Position numbers and translations under genes: made by a program. Below the pieces are notes generated by a model. That model did not search any database and was not told where the DNA came from. It saw nothing but the letters and a program-made list of their open reading frames with translations. Below, piece by piece: positions 36,486 to 46,801 of a DNA stretch of 56,696 bases. Position 1 is the first letter of the stretch; every line of letters begins with the position of its first letter. Source of the stretch: Pseudomonadota bacterium (GTDB taxonomy: Bacteria > Pseudomonadota > Alphaproteobacteria > Rhizobiales > Pleomorphomonadaceae); the NCBI GenBank assembly GCA_018262575.1, contig JAGSYU010000013.1, positions 1 through 56,696 of the forward strand, given 5' to 3'.

Positions 36486-37067
36486 CTAGTCCATCCTGGC
36501 GATTGACGCCGGGCGACCGCGCACCATGCGCGTCAGGGTGTCCTCGCGCCAGAGATAGGCGTGGGCGAGCGCCATGATGACGTGGCCGAGCGTCAGGGCG
36601 AGCAGCGCCCAGCCGAGGAGACCATGCACGGCGTTGGCCGGTGCCATGAGGGCCGGAATGCGCTCGCCACCACCGGCCAACACCTCGATGCCGAATACCG
36701 ACAGACCCCGGCCGCTGCCGTAGGCTCTGACAACGGCAACGAGCGGTACCGCCAGCATCAACAGGTAGAGCACGAGATACCCAAGGCGGGCGGCGGTGCC
36801 GAGCAGGCCGGCGGTGTGGACCGGACGGTTGCCGAGGTTGATCAGCGCCCAGGCGCCACGCAGGAGGACGGCCACCAGCAACAGGACGCCGACCGACATG
36901 TGCCAGGACCAGAAGAAGCGTGCCGCCGGCATCTCGCGGTCGACGCCGTGCAGGATGGCCGAGAGAAACTGCCAGGCGAACAAAGCGGCCATCAGCCAGT
37001 GAAGGGCTCGACTGACGGTGCCGTAGCCCTCGGGGTGGTCGAACAGCGTCGAATGATCCTTGGTCAC
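36486..37067 (-). CDS. Cytochrome b561 family protein
   Basis: This 193-residue inner-membrane di-heme protein has four transmembrane helices. Candidate heme-ligating histidines are in RALHWLMAALFAWQF, WHMSVGVLLL, NAVHGLLGWALL and LGHVIMALAHAYLW. Family members pass electrons from quinol or reduce superoxide (CybB-like). The GTG start at 37067 follows AGGAG. It stands alone, divergent from the DUF3329 gene. Confidence 0.88.
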   Translation of the reverse strand: MTKDHSTLFDHPEGYGTVSRALHWLMAALFAWQFLSAILHGVDREMPAARFFWSWHMSVGVLLLVAVLLRGAWALINLGNRPVHTAGLLGTAARLGYLVLYLLMLAVPLVAVVRAYGSGRGLSVFGIEVLAGGGERIPALMAPANAVHGLLGWALLALTLGHVIMALAHAYLWREDTLTRMVRGRPASIARMD

Positions 37068-37440
37068 GGCGGGGCTCCTTCGTCTGGCGGCGCGGTCATG
37101 CGTTACGCAAATATGCTTATATCAACCAGGAAGCGCCAGCGCGAAGTCGCCTCGCGCCCGGTTTGACGGCTGGCGGGGGCTCAAAACTCTGTGAAGCCAA
37201 GGCGCTGGTTCCCAGAGCACTCGAGCAAAAGCGTGCAGCGGTTTTGCGCTCAGGACAGGCGGGCGAAGAAAGACCTGAAGGGGGGCAGGGGAATCTGAGA
37301 GATCGCGACGCGTTTTAGGGCTGATCGGGCGAGACCCCAAGGTTGCCTTGCCCGGCGCCATACTTTAGATTTTCTGAGAATGCCGGGCCTGGCACCGCGA
37401 CGGAGGACGCCGCCGAATCTGGCCGGTCTCAGGAGGACGG
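37068..37440. other. Noncoding region with Rhizobiales-type dyad
   Basis: I see no credible gene in these 373 bases. Near 37225-37250 GCAAAAGCG-TGCAG-CGGTTTTGC forms an imperfect palindrome of the kind scattered in intergenic DNA of Hyphomicrobiales. The rest shows nothing recognisable besides AGGAGG just before the DUF3329 gene. Confidence 0.45.
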
Positions 37441-37716
37441 ATGAAGCGCGTTTCGGACATCAATCACCCCTTCTACCGGCCGCTCTGGCGGCGCGTGACG
37501 CTGGTCGGCGTCACGGGCGCCTGGGCATGTTACGAGAATTTCGTGGTCAAGGACCCGATGTGGATGGTGCTGACCGCCGGCGTGTTCGTCTATGCCGCCT
37601 GGGTATTCCTCATCAAGTGGACCGACCCGGAGGACAAGCCGGCGGAGATCACCGACGCCACCGGCGGAGAGCCGCCCGAGGTGGTGGAGCATGACGAAGG
37701 CGCCGATCGACGCTGA
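37441..37716 (+). CDS. Small membrane protein, DUF3329-like
   Basis: This 91-residue protein begins MKRVSDINHPFYRPLWRRVT and has two hydrophobic segments at about residues 18-35 and 39-60, then a charged acidic tail. The start motif (NHPF-x-x-PLWRR) and layout match the DUF3329 family of small inner-membrane proteins common in Hyphomicrobiales. The function is unknown. AGGAGG precedes ATG 37441. Confidence 0.7.
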   Translation: MKRVSDINHPFYRPLWRRVTLVGVTGAWACYENFVVKDPMWMVLTAGVFVYAAWVFLIKWTDPEDKPAEITDATGGEPPEVVEHDEGADRR

Positions 37717-37787
37717 CTTGCGATTAGTGCTAAGGGTTCCCACGTAGAAGGCGGCATTGCCGCCGAGACCATTTACGGGAGCCCGCC

Positions 37788-38192
37788 ATGACCACCGAGA
37801 CCTTCCCGATCACTCGTACCGACGAGGAATGGCGGCGCCTGCTCACCGACGAGCAGTATCGTGTCATGCGTGGCCATGGCACAGAGGCGCCGGGCAGTTG
37901 CGCGCTTCTGCATGAGAAGCGGCGCGGCGTATTCCATTGCGCCGGCTGTCATGCGCCGCTGTTCGCTTCGAACGACAAATTCGAGAGCGGCACCGGTTGG
38001 CCGAGCTTCAACGAGCCCGAGCCGGGTGCCGTCGAGACGTCGGTTGATCGCAGCCATTTCATGGTGCGCACCGAAGCGCACTGCGCCCACTGCGGCTCGC
38101 ACCTCGGCCACGTGTTCGATGACGGTCCGCCGCCGACCGGTCAGCGCTATTGCATCAACGGCGTGGCACTGGTCTTCCGGCCGCTGGACTGA
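37788..38192 (+). CDS. msrB: Peptide-methionine (R)-S-oxide reductase
   Basis: This 134-residue SelR-type enzyme repairs methionine-R-sulfoxide in proteins using thioredoxin. Zinc-binding pairs CAGC and CAHC, the core FESGTGWPSF, RTEAHCAHCGSHLGHVFDDG and the catalytic Cys122 in RYCING are intact. ATG 37788 follows CGGGAG. Its 3' end converges on the pyrophosphatase gene. Confidence 0.95.
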   Translation: MTTETFPITRTDEEWRRLLTDEQYRVMRGHGTEAPGSCALLHEKRRGVFHCAGCHAPLFASNDKFESGTGWPSFNEPEPGAVETSVDRSHFMVRTEAHCAHCGSHLGHVFDDGPPPTGQRYCINGVALVFRPLD

Positions 38193-38220
38193 CGACGGCG
38201 GGCCGATGGCCGGCCGTCGT
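38192..38220. terminator. Shared hairpin between msrB and ppa
   Basis: ACGACGGC and GCCGTCGT form an 8-bp stem with further inner GGCC/GGCC pairing in the 38-base gap between the convergent genes, suitable as a bidirectional terminator though without a strong T-tract. Confidence 0.5.
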
Positions 38221-38230
38221 CCTTGTGCTG

Positions 38231-38764
38231 TCAGACGTCGGTCTTGCCTTTGGCGATCGCCGCGAGGATCAGCTCCCCCGCTTCGTCGACGCCGCCCCAA
38301 CCGGTCACCTTCACCCACTTGCCGGGTTCGAGATCCTTGTAGTGCTCGAAAAAGTGCTCGATCTGGTGAACGGTGATCTCGGGCAGATCGTCGATCGTCT
38401 TGATCTTGGAATAGCGCGTGGTCAGCTTGTTGGAGGGAACGGCGATGATCTTCTCGTCGTGGCCACTCTCGTCCTGCATCTTGAGAACGCCGATCGGCCG
38501 GCAGTTCATGATGGCGCCCGGCACGATGGCACGGGTGTTGACGACCATGACGTCGATCGGATCGCCGTCGTCCGACAGCGTGTGCGGCACAAAGCCGTAA
38601 TTTCCGGGATAATGCATCGCCGTGTAGAGGAAGCGGTCGACGTACATGGCGCCGGCTGCCTTATCCATTTCGTACTTGATGGGCTCGCCGCCCAGCGGCA
38701 CCTCAATGATGACGTTGATGTCCTCGGGCGGGTTAGTGCCGATGGGAACGGCGTCGATGCGCAT
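38231..38764 (-). CDS. ppa: Inorganic pyrophosphatase
   Basis: This 177-residue family I cytosolic pyrophosphatase hydrolyses PPi to drive biosynthesis. The signature [11 protein letters not shown] holds the metal-binding aspartates, and [31 protein letters not shown] and [14 protein letters not shown] are conserved. AAGGATTAATC precedes ATG 38764. The length is normal. Confidence 0.96.
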   Translation of the reverse strand: MRIDAVPIGTNPPEDINVIIEVPLGGEPIKYEMDKAAGAMYVDRFLYTAMHYPGNYGFVPHTLSDDGDPIDVMVVNTRAIVPGAIMNCRPIGVLKMQDESGHDEKIIAVPSNKLTTRYSKIKTIDDLPEITVHQIEHFFEHYKDLEPGKWVKVTGWGGVDEAGELILAAIAKGKTDV

Positions 38765-38854
38765 GATTAATCCTTGAAAAGAAACAAAGTTGCGAGCACG
38801 TGTTTATCCGTAACGGTAGGGCGAAAGCAAGGCGGCGAAGCGAAGGCGGATCGC

Positions 38855-39376
38855 TCAGCCCCGTCCCACCGGCGGCCAGGCGTAGACGATGACCGGTACT
38901 AGGTGGCCGGCGATCTTCTCGCTGGAACCGACGACCTCTTGACCGCCGAGCCGCTCGTAGAAGCCGACGCCGACGGCATTGGCGGCGAGCACGCGCACCA
39001 CGAGGCCGTCAAGGCGCATGTCGGCGAGCGCTGCCCGGGCCTCTTCAAACAATCGCCGGCCGAGACCGACGCCGTGCATGTCGGGATGAAGATAGAGCTC
39101 ATAGATCTCGCCGCGGAAGGGCAGGGCGCGCATGCGGCTTGGTCCCAGCGTCGCGTATCCAGCGACGCGGCCTTCCACCTTGACGACCAGCATGGCGACA
39201 TTGCGAGCAATGGCCTTGGCCCACCAGTGAGCTCCGCGCCGCTCGATCATCCGCTCGAGCTCGACGCCGTCGAGAATTCCCCGATAGGCGTAGCGCCAAG
39301 CAGCGTCGTGGATGGCCGCGATTTCCGCGGCATCCTCGACGGCGGCGCGCTGGACGTCGATCGAAAGGGTGCTCAT
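38855..39376 (-). CDS. GNAT family N-acetyltransferase
   Basis: This 173-residue acetyltransferase has the acetyl-CoA-binding motif A seen as YLHPDMHGVGLGRRLFEEA and the downstream VRVLAANAVGVGFYERLGG motif. The N-terminal AVEDAAEIAAIHDAAWRYAYRGILDG matches the RimI-like subgroup. The acceptor is unknown. It is a single gene between ppa and the L,D-transpeptidase gene. Confidence 0.88.
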   Translation of the reverse strand: MSTLSIDVQRAAVEDAAEIAAIHDAAWRYAYRGILDGVELERMIERRGAHWWAKAIARNVAMLVVKVEGRVAGYATLGPSRMRALPFRGEIYELYLHPDMHGVGLGRRLFEEARAALADMRLDGLVVRVLAANAVGVGFYERLGGQEVVGSSEKIAGHLVPVIVYAWPPVGRG

Positions 39377-39430
39377 GGCGGGAGCTTAACCCGGTCCCTC
39401 CGGCAGCGGAAGACAAAAACAGCGGGCAAC

Positions 39431-39460
39431 AAAAACGCCGCCGACCGCCCTCGCGGCGGC
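39431..39460 (-). terminator. Terminator of the L,D-transpeptidase gene
   Basis: On the minus strand GCCGCCG, a 10-base loop and CGGCGGC are followed by GTTTTTG just after the stop codon, a classical Rho-independent terminator. Confidence 0.8.
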
Positions 39461-39467
39461 CGATCTG

Positions 39468-41039
39468 TCAGAACCAGCTGCCGATGCGATCGAGGATGCT
39501 CTTGTCGCTCGCCGAGACCACCGGAGCAGCCGGCGGGCTGGCGACGGGCGGCGGGCAGGGTGGTGTGCCGGCCGGAACCACCGCGCCAGGGGCGGCGCAG
39601 GCGATCGGCGGGGCGGCTGCCTGGCCAACCGCCACGGGTTGGCGGATGGAGGGGGGCGTCGGCGGGGCGGGCTGTGGGGGAATGGGAGCGGTCGCTGCCA
39701 TCGTCGGGGCGGCTGGTGTCGTCGGCCCGACAGCGGGGGCGGCCGGCGTCGGCAGGGCAGTCGTCGCTGCCACCGGGATAGTGGGCGCGGCGGCGGGCGT
39801 CGCCTCGTTGGTGTCGCCGCCGGTCACGAAAGAGAACAGGCGGGAGATGGCACCGGTGCGCTGCTGCTCGACGGGTTCGGCCATTGCGACGGCGTGGATC
39901 TGTGGCCCGCGCGGATCGGCGATCGGAACGGGTGCGCCGGTCGGCGGCACGATGACCGGCCCCACCAGAATGCCGGCGTCCGGGTTGGGTTCGGCTCCGA
40001 ACAGGCGGGCGATGGCACCCGGGTTGCGCTCGGCTTCGAGGCGGGCCGCTTCGGCTTCGGCCATCGCCATTTGGGCCTCGGTCTTGCGCTTCTCGGCAGC
40101 GAGCGCCAGCTGGATCCGCTTGTCTTCGTCGGCGCGACGCTCGTCCTCGAGCTTGGCGAACAGCACCTCCGCCTCGGCATAATCGGCTTTGGCCTTGGTC
40201 TGGAGCGAGGCGACGAGTTCCTTCGGCTGGCCCAGGTCGGCGGGGCAGGCCGCGACGGTGTCGAGTGGCTGGACCGGGTTGGCATTGAAGACATATTTGC
40301 GGCCGCAGACGTCCACCTTCGGTTCCAGGTGGGTCATCTCGAAGGTGTCATAGCCCTCTTTCAGCATCTTCCAGAACGGCATGTTGGCGTCGTTCCAGTG
40401 CTTGGCCATGTTCTTGCCGTCGAGACGGAACGGGAAGGCCTGCAGTTGGAAGGTCTTCTGGCCGCCGCGGAACGCCTCGCGGGCCAGCCCGTAGATCTCC
40501 TGGATCTGCGGGTCGGTCATGGCGTAGCAACCGCGCGACGAGCAGGAGCCATGCACCATCAGCGCCGAGCCGGTGCGGCCATTGGCCCGGTCGTAGGCGT
40601 TGGGAAAGCCGGTGTTGAAGGCGAGATACCAGTCCGACTTGGGATTCATCAAGCCGGTCGAAATGGGGTAAAAACCCTCCGGGGCTTGCCGGTCGCCTTC
40701 CCTGACCTTCGGGCCGAGATTGCCGGACCAGCGGCAGATGTCGTAGCTCTTGAGCAGCGCGTAACGGCCACTCGCGTTCATTTTCCAGACCTCGAACTTG
40801 TTCTCTTCCTTGAAGATGCGCATCAGCACCGGCGAGGAGGCCCTCATGTTGAGCGTCTTCATCAGCTCGACCGTCTTCGGCGGCAACGGCCGCTGTTCCT
40901 TCGGGCCGTAACCATAGCCGATTTCGTCGGCCTGACAGGCGGCCAGGAGCGCGGCAACGCCGAGTGCACCGGCAAGCCGGGCAAGGCGGCCGGCGGTCGA
41001 AAGGCCTGGGGAGGACGGGGTCGGGCGGAACGAGGTCAT
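39468..41039 (-). CDS. L,D-transpeptidase lipoprotein (YafK-like) with long Pro/Ala tail
   Basis: This 523-residue protein has a lipoprotein signal with lipobox LLAAC (Cys35) and a YkuD domain at about residues 70-200. The catalytic motif HGSCSSRGC (His163, Cys171) is intact. These enzymes form or cleave L,D cross-links in peptidoglycan or its links to envelope proteins. Residues about 285-350 look helical and charged (EAEVLFAKLEDERRADEDKR), and the last 150 residues are rich in Pro, Ala and Thr, probably a disordered wall-spanning tail. I start at ATG 41039 because ACGGAGAGC precedes it; 41057 is also possible. Confidence 0.85.
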   Translation of the reverse strand: MTSFRPTPSSPGLSTAGRLARLAGALGVAALLAACQADEIGYGYGPKEQRPLPPKTVELMKTLNMRASSPVLMRIFKEENKFEVWKMNASGRYALLKSYDICRWSGNLGPKVREGDRQAPEGFYPISTGLMNPKSDWYLAFNTGFPNAYDRANGRTGSALMVHGSCSSRGCYAMTDPQIQEIYGLAREAFRGGQKTFQLQAFPFRLDGKNMAKHWNDANMPFWKMLKEGYDTFEMTHLEPKVDVCGRKYVFNANPVQPLDTVAACPADLGQPKELVASLQTKAKADYAEAEVLFAKLEDERRADEDKRIQLALAAEKRKTEAQMAMAEAEAARLEAERNPGAIARLFGAEPNPDAGILVGPVIVPPTGAPVPIADPRGPQIHAVAMAEPVEQQRTGAISRLFSFVTGGDTNEATPAAAPTIPVAATTALPTPAAPAVGPTTPAAPTMAATAPIPPQPAPPTPPSIRQPVAVGQAAAPPIACAAPGAVVPAGTPPCPPPVASPPAAPVVSASDKSILDRIGSWF

Positions 41040-41304
41040 GCTCTCCGTTTCACTCATGGGCACCGCGGCACCGTCCGGGCGCTCTGTCGGGGGCCTGTCG
41101 GTCGCCCCCCGGGCGCCGGACAGCATATCATGAAGCAATCCTCGGTGGTCATGGTTACCAAAGGGTTACCGCCGAATAGTCCCAAGCCGACGCGCCGAAC
41201 GGCCGGTGCGTCCGATCGGCAAAGCCATCAGCAATTTCTCATTTCCATCAGAATCGTGAGAAATTCATGGCAAGATGGCCGACAATCGTGTCGGCGCCCC
41301 AAAA

Positions 41305-42264
<960 letters not shown>

Positions 42265-42423
42265 CCGGCTCTCTTCATTGTGCCCCGGCCACCGTCTTGT
42301 CTCCCGGGACAACCGAGGGTGCGGCGGCCGCGCACACTTGGCTTCCGATCCCCCGCCTTGTCAACGCCATTCGCCGCAAATGCCGGCAATTCTGTGGCCA
42401 TCTCCGTGCCAATACCGAAGCGA

Positions 42424-43353
42424 TTACGGCTCGGACAGCGGATGATGGTCGGCGACGAGGGCGGCGAGCCGGTGCTCGAGGACATGGGTATAGATCTCGG
42501 TTGTGCCGATGTCGGCATGGCCGAGCAGCTCCTGAACGATGCGAAGATCGGCGCCATTCTGCAACAGGTGACTGGCGAAAGCGTGACGCAGCACGTGCGG
42601 TGACACCTTGTCGGACGATATCCCCAGCCGGGCGGCGGCGTCCTTGAGATCGCGGGCGAAGCTCTGTCGGGTGACGTGGCCGGCCTCGGAGGAGGCCGGG
42701 AACAGGAAGGGGCTGCCGGCGTGGCGTCCGCTCACCTTCAGCAACCGGCGATAGGCGAGAACGGCGGCACGCGCCTTGTTGCCGATCGGCACCAGCCGGT
42801 CCTTGGCACCCTTGCCGCGCACGGTGATGGCGGTGATGCCGTCGCGGATGGCGCCAGCCGGCAGGGCGACCAGTTCGGAAACGCGCAGGCCGGAGGCGTA
42901 AAGCGTCTCCAGCATGGCCGAGAACCGGGCGCGTCGCAGCACCTCGGCCTGATCCTCGATGGGCTCGGCGGCGGCAGCGGCGACGGCGTCCATCAGCCGC
43001 CCCACCTCGTCGACGGAGAGCACCTTCGGCAGCGGGCGGCGGGTGCGCGGACGATCCACCCGGGCCGTGGGGTCGTCGGCGCGGCGGCCCTCGGTATAGA
43101 GAAACTTGTGCAATTGGCGGACAGCGGAGAGGCGGCGGGCCTGGGTGGCGGCGGCATAGCCCTCGGCTGCGAGCCCGGCGATGAAATCCTCGACGTCGGC
43201 GGTCCCGGCGTCGAGCAGGCCGCGGCCGCGGCCGGCGAGGAAGGAACGGTAGAGGTCGAGGTCGGTGCGATAGGCGATAAGTGTGTTGTCGGAGGCGGCA
43301 TCCTCGATGCTGGCCGCTTCGAGATAGGTCTCGATCAGCGTGGCGTCGCTCAT
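42424..43353 (-). CDS. xerD: Tyrosine recombinase XerD
   Basis: This 309-residue site-specific recombinase resolves chromosome dimers at dif together with XerC. The catalytic set is visible: Arg in ASGLRVSELVALP, Lys in VRGKGAKDRLVP, His-x-x-Arg in SPHVLRHAFASHLLQNGAD, His in LGHADIGTTE and Tyr in IYTHV. ATG 43353 overlaps the small upstream gene by 4 bases. Its chromosomal setting beside aroK is the usual Hyphomicrobiales one, so it is a housekeeping gene and not an element integrase. Confidence 0.93.
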   Translation of the reverse strand: MSDATLIETYLEAASIEDAASDNTLIAYRTDLDLYRSFLAGRGRGLLDAGTADVEDFIAGLAAEGYAAATQARRLSAVRQLHKFLYTEGRRADDPTARVDRPRTRRPLPKVLSVDEVGRLMDAVAAAAAEPIEDQAEVLRRARFSAMLETLYASGLRVSELVALPAGAIRDGITAITVRGKGAKDRLVPIGNKARAAVLAYRRLLKVSGRHAGSPFLFPASSEAGHVTRQSFARDLKDAAARLGISSDKVSPHVLRHAFASHLLQNGADLRIVQELLGHADIGTTEIYTHVLEHRLAALVADHHPLSEP

Positions 43354-43586
43354 GGGGCCTCGCTGGGGCGCGTGTCGCTCGGCTGATCGGGCGCGTCGGT
43401 GCCGACCGGGCTTGCCGCAACCGGCGGCGGTGACAGAAGGCGAGCGCCGGACAGCACCGCGGGGTCGATCGGCACGGTGAAGGTGCGCGGCTCGGGCGTT
43501 ACCAGGAAAGCCAGCGCCAGCACGGCGGCCGTGGCGGCAACGGCCAGCGCGAGGAGGAAGCCAAGGAAGCGGGTGATGGTCGGCAT
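43350..43586 (-). CDS. Small membrane-anchored hypothetical protein
   Basis: This 78-residue protein starts MPTITRFLGFLLALAVAATAAVLALAFLV, one transmembrane segment or signal anchor, followed by a Pro/Ser-rich tail. I do not recognise a family. It overlaps xerD by 4 bases, so it is probably translated with it, and is divergent from aroK. A short membrane protein between aroK and xerD is common in this order. Confidence 0.65.
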   Translation of the reverse strand: MPTITRFLGFLLALAVAATAAVLALAFLVTPEPRTFTVPIDPAVLSGARLLSPPPVAASPVGTDAPDQPSDTRPSEAP

Positions 43587-43678
43587 TGTTTCGCTCCGGG
43601 GGCCGCTCCGGCGGGTCGCGGGCGCTCGGCAACGCTAACGGCTTGACAGACGCGCCTGCCCAACCCATGAGACTTCTC

Positions 43679-44311
43679 ATGACCGACGTCAAGGCCAGCC
43701 GCAGCCGCGATCCCGACGCCGCCCTTCGGCGCGGCGGCGTCAACGCGCGTATCGTCGATTTGCTCGGCGGCCGTTCGGTGGTGCTGGTGGGCATGATGGG
43801 GGCGGGCAAGACGTCGGTGGGCAAGCGCCTGGCCGGTCGCCTCGGCCTCACCTTCATCGATGCCGACACGGCGATCGAAGAGGCGGCCAAGAAGAGCGTA
43901 CCGGAGATTTTCGCCGAGCATGGCGAGGCGTATTTCCGGCAGGGTGAGCGGCGGGTCATCGCCCGGCTGTTGCGCGAGCCGCGCCAGATCATCGCCACCG
44001 GCGGCGGCGCCTTCATGAATGCCGAGACGCGGGCGGCGATCCGCAGCGGCAGCGTGTCGATCTGGCTCAAGGCCGACTGGGAACTGCTCTACGAGAGGGT
44101 GCGACGACGGCCGACGCGGCCGCTGCTGCAGACCGCCGATCCCGAAGGTACGTTGAAGGCGCTCGTCGAGGCGCGTTATCCTGTTTATGCTGAGGCAGAC
44201 CTCGTCGTGCAGTCGATTGACGTGCCGCACGAGGCGATGGTCGACGCGGTGGTGTCGGCGCTGGAAGCTTGGCTCGTCCAGGAAGCGGAACGAGAAAAAG
44301 GGGCGCCGTGA
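43679..44311 (+). CDS. aroK: Shikimate kinase
   Basis: This protein of about 210 residues phosphorylates shikimate at O3 in the chorismate pathway. The P-loop GMMGAGKTS, shikimate-binding FIDADTAIEEAA, ATGGGAFM and the lid RRRPTRPLL are conserved. The start is uncertain between ATG 43667 and 43679. It is followed by aroB 34 bases later, the normal operon order. Confidence 0.94.
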   Translation: MTDVKASRSRDPDAALRRGGVNARIVDLLGGRSVVLVGMMGAGKTSVGKRLAGRLGLTFIDADTAIEEAAKKSVPEIFAEHGEAYFRQGERRVIARLLREPRQIIATGGGAFMNAETRAAIRSGSVSIWLKADWELLYERVRRRPTRPLLQTADPEGTLKALVEARYPVYAEADLVVQSIDVPHEAMVDAVVSALEAWLVQEAEREKGAP

Positions 44312-44345
44312 CGGCGCCGGAAGCTGGGAACGGGCGGGGGACGAC

Positions 44346-45485
44346 ATGACGGTTGAAGCGGAGACGGACGGCATCGTCAGGGTGCCGGTGTCGCTCGGAG
44401 AGCGATCCTATGACATCCTGATTGGCGAAGGACTGGTCGCCGACGCCGGCCGGTGGTTCCGCGCCGTGCTGCCAAAGGCGCGCGCCTGCATCATCACCGA
44501 CTCCAACGTATCCGGCCGGCATCTTGTTGCCTTCGAGAAGTCGCTGAGACGGGCCGGCGTCACCGCCAGCGCCGTGGTCATTCCGGCCGGCGAGGCGTCC
44601 AAGTGCTTCGATGTGTTCGAGCAGGTGGTCGACCAGGTGGTCGGTGGCCGCTACGAGCGCGGCGACGCGGTGGTGGCGCTGGGTGGCGGCGTCGTCGGCG
44701 ATCTCGCTGGCTTCGTGGCTGCCGTGGTGCGGCGCGGCATGCGCTTTGTGCAGGTGCCGACGACGCTGTTGTCCCAGGTGGACTCGTCGGTGGGCGGCAA
44801 GACCGCCATCAACAGCCGCCACGGCAAGAACCTCGTCGGCGTGTTTCACCAGCCCGACCTGGTGCTGGCCGATACGACGGTGCTCGACACGCTTTCCGAG
44901 CGCGAGTTCCGCGCCGGTTATGCCGAGGTAGTGAAATACGGCCTGATCGACAACGCGGCCTTCTTCGCCTCGCTTGAACGAAACTGGCGCGAGATCTTTG
45001 CCGGCGGGCCGGCGCGTACCGAGGCGATCGCCGTCTCCTGCCGCTCCAAGGCGGCCATCGTCGCTCGCGACGAGCGTGAGACCGGCGACCGGGCATTGCT
45101 CAACCTCGGCCACACCTTCGGCCATGCCATCGAGACGGCGGCCGGCTACAGCGGCACCGTGGTGCATGGCGAGGCGGTGGCGCTTGGCATGGTGCTCGCC
45201 CACGATTTTTCGGTGCGGCTCAACCAGATGTCGCCGGACGATGCCGGTCGTATCCGCGTCCACCTTTCAGACGTCGGCTTGCCGACGCGGCTGTCCGAAA
45301 TTCCCGGTGGCCCACCGTCGGTCGCCGCCTTCATGGAGCTGATCGGCCAGGACAAGAAGGTGCAGAGCGGTGCCCTGACCTTCGTCCTGAGCCGTGGCAT
45401 TGGCGAAGCCTTCATCGCCAAGGACGTGCCGGCCGAGGCGGTGCGCGCCTTCCTCACTGACAAGCTCAGCGAGGGACAGGCCTGA
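44346..45485 (+). CDS. aroB: 3-Dehydroquinate synthase
   Basis: This 379-residue NAD- and metal-dependent enzyme converts DAHP to 3-dehydroquinate. The NAD-binding GGGVVGDLAGFVAA, PTTLLSQVDSSVGGKTAIN, AGYAEVVKYGLI and the metal-binding LNLGHTFGHAIE are intact. The stop overlaps the start of the CorC-type gene by 1 base (TGATG), so translation is coupled. Confidence 0.96.
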   Translation: MTVEAETDGIVRVPVSLGERSYDILIGEGLVADAGRWFRAVLPKARACIITDSNVSGRHLVAFEKSLRRAGVTASAVVIPAGEASKCFDVFEQVVDQVVGGRYERGDAVVALGGGVVGDLAGFVAAVVRRGMRFVQVPTTLLSQVDSSVGGKTAINSRHGKNLVGVFHQPDLVLADTTVLDTLSEREFRAGYAEVVKYGLIDNAAFFASLERNWREIFAGGPARTEAIAVSCRSKAAIVARDERETGDRALLNLGHTFGHAIETAAGYSGTVVHGEAVALGMVLAHDFSVRLNQMSPDDAGRIRVHLSDVGLPTRLSEIPGGPPSVAAFMELIGQDKKVQSGALTFVLSRGIGEAFIAKDVPAEAVRAFLTDKLSEGQA

Positions 45486-46780
45486 TGGACGGACAGGGTG
45501 CGGAGATCGCCGATCTCTTGCTCGCTGGCGTACCGGTCGCCCTGTTTGTCGTCGTCACCGTGATCCTGTCGGCGGCCGGCTCGGCGCTGCTTGCCTCCAA
45601 CCGCACCAAGCTGCATCACATGGAGCGGCTCGGCGACCGTCGCATCACGCGCCTCGTTGATCTGACCGCCGAGCGGGCGCGGGCGGTGTCGGCCATCCGC
45701 CTGGCGCGACAGGTATCGACGGTGGCGCTGACCATCTTCGCGACGCGGGCCGTGCTGTTGTTCGAGACCAACCCCGGGCGCCTCGCCGCCTGGGCAGTCG
45801 GTGGCATTCTCCTCGCCGTCTTGCTCGACGCTGTGCCACGCGTCGTGGTGTCGCTGAGGCCGGAGCGATCGGCGCTGATCCTGCTGCCGGCCATCGAGGC
45901 ATCGGCCCGCCTGCTCGAACCGCTGATCGCCGGCATCGAAAAGGGGGTGATCGCTCCGCTGAGGATCATCAGCAAGGCGCCGAGCGAGGCGGCATGGACG
46001 GCGCATGAGGAGATCCGGGAGGCCGTCGACCTGCTGCATCGCGAAGGCGGCGTGGTCAAGGACGACCGCGACATGGTCGGCGGTGTGCTCGACCTCAGCG
46101 AACTGCCGCTGTCCGACCTCATGGTGCATCGCACCAAGATGCGGACGCTCGACATCGACATGCCGGTCGGCGACCTCCTGAAAGCGCTGATCGCCAGCCC
46201 CTTCACGCGCCACCCGTTGTGGCGTGACGAGCCGGACAACATCGTCGGCGTGCTGCACTCCAAGGAGCTGTTGCGCGCCGTCGACCGGGCCGGCGGCGAT
46301 GCCGCCAAGGTCTGCGTCGAGACGCTGATGACGCCGCCCTGGTTTGTGCCGGACACGACGCTGGCCGCCGACCAGCTCAGGGCGTTTCTGAAGCGCAAGG
46401 TCCATCTCGCGCTGGTGGTTGACGAATATGGCGAGGTTCAGGGCCTCGTCACGCTCGAGGATATCCTCGAGGAGATTGTCGGCGAGATCGCCGACGAGCA
46501 GGACGTGGTGGTACAGGGTGTTCGCCCCTATCCCGATGGCTCGGCCTCGGTGGATGGGGCGGTGCCGATCCGCGACCTCAACCGCATGATGGACTGGCGC
46601 CTGCCGGACGACGAGGCGACCACCATTGCCGGCCTCGTCATCCACGAGGCGCGGATGATCCCCGATCCCGGCCAGTCCTTCACCTTCCACGGCTTCCGCT
46701 TTCGCGTGTTGCGGCGGCAGAGGAACCGCATCACGGCGCTGAAGGTCGGGCCGATCGACGGCGCTTTCCGGCCCGAATGA
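45485..46780 (+). CDS. HlyC/CorC family CBS-domain transporter (CNNM)
   Basis: This 431-residue membrane protein has an N-terminal CNNM (DUF21) domain with about four transmembrane segments, a pair of CBS domains at about residues 200-330 (LMVHRTKMRTLDIDMPVG, GVLHSKELLRAV, VDEYGEVQGLVTLEDILEEIVGEI) and a C-terminal CorC/HlyC domain. Relatives move or regulate Mg2+ or Co2+. Position after aroB is conserved in the order. Confidence 0.88.
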   Translation: MDGQGAEIADLLLAGVPVALFVVVTVILSAAGSALLASNRTKLHHMERLGDRRITRLVDLTAERARAVSAIRLARQVSTVALTIFATRAVLLFETNPGRLAAWAVGGILLAVLLDAVPRVVVSLRPERSALILLPAIEASARLLEPLIAGIEKGVIAPLRIISKAPSEAAWTAHEEIREAVDLLHREGGVVKDDRDMVGGVLDLSELPLSDLMVHRTKMRTLDIDMPVGDLLKALIASPFTRHPLWRDEPDNIVGVLHSKELLRAVDRAGGDAAKVCVETLMTPPWFVPDTTLAADQLRAFLKRKVHLALVVDEYGEVQGLVTLEDILEEIVGEIADEQDVVVQGVRPYPDGSASVDGAVPIRDLNRMMDWRLPDDEATTIAGLVIHEARMIPDPGQSFTFHGFRFRVLRRQRNRITALKVGPIDGAFRPE

Positions 46781-46801
46781 ACTGCTTGAGGACGTCCGCC
46801 G

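Noticed and set aside
37122-37361. Small minus-strand frame of 79 codons in the b561/DUF3329 gap
   Set aside because: No ribosome binding site, domain or conserved context; it overlaps a Rhizobiales-type intergenic palindrome.
42424-43353. xerD as integrase of a mobile element
   Set aside because: Neighbours accA, aroK and aroB, the normal length and the lack of attachment-site repeats or cargo genes show the housekeeping recombinase.
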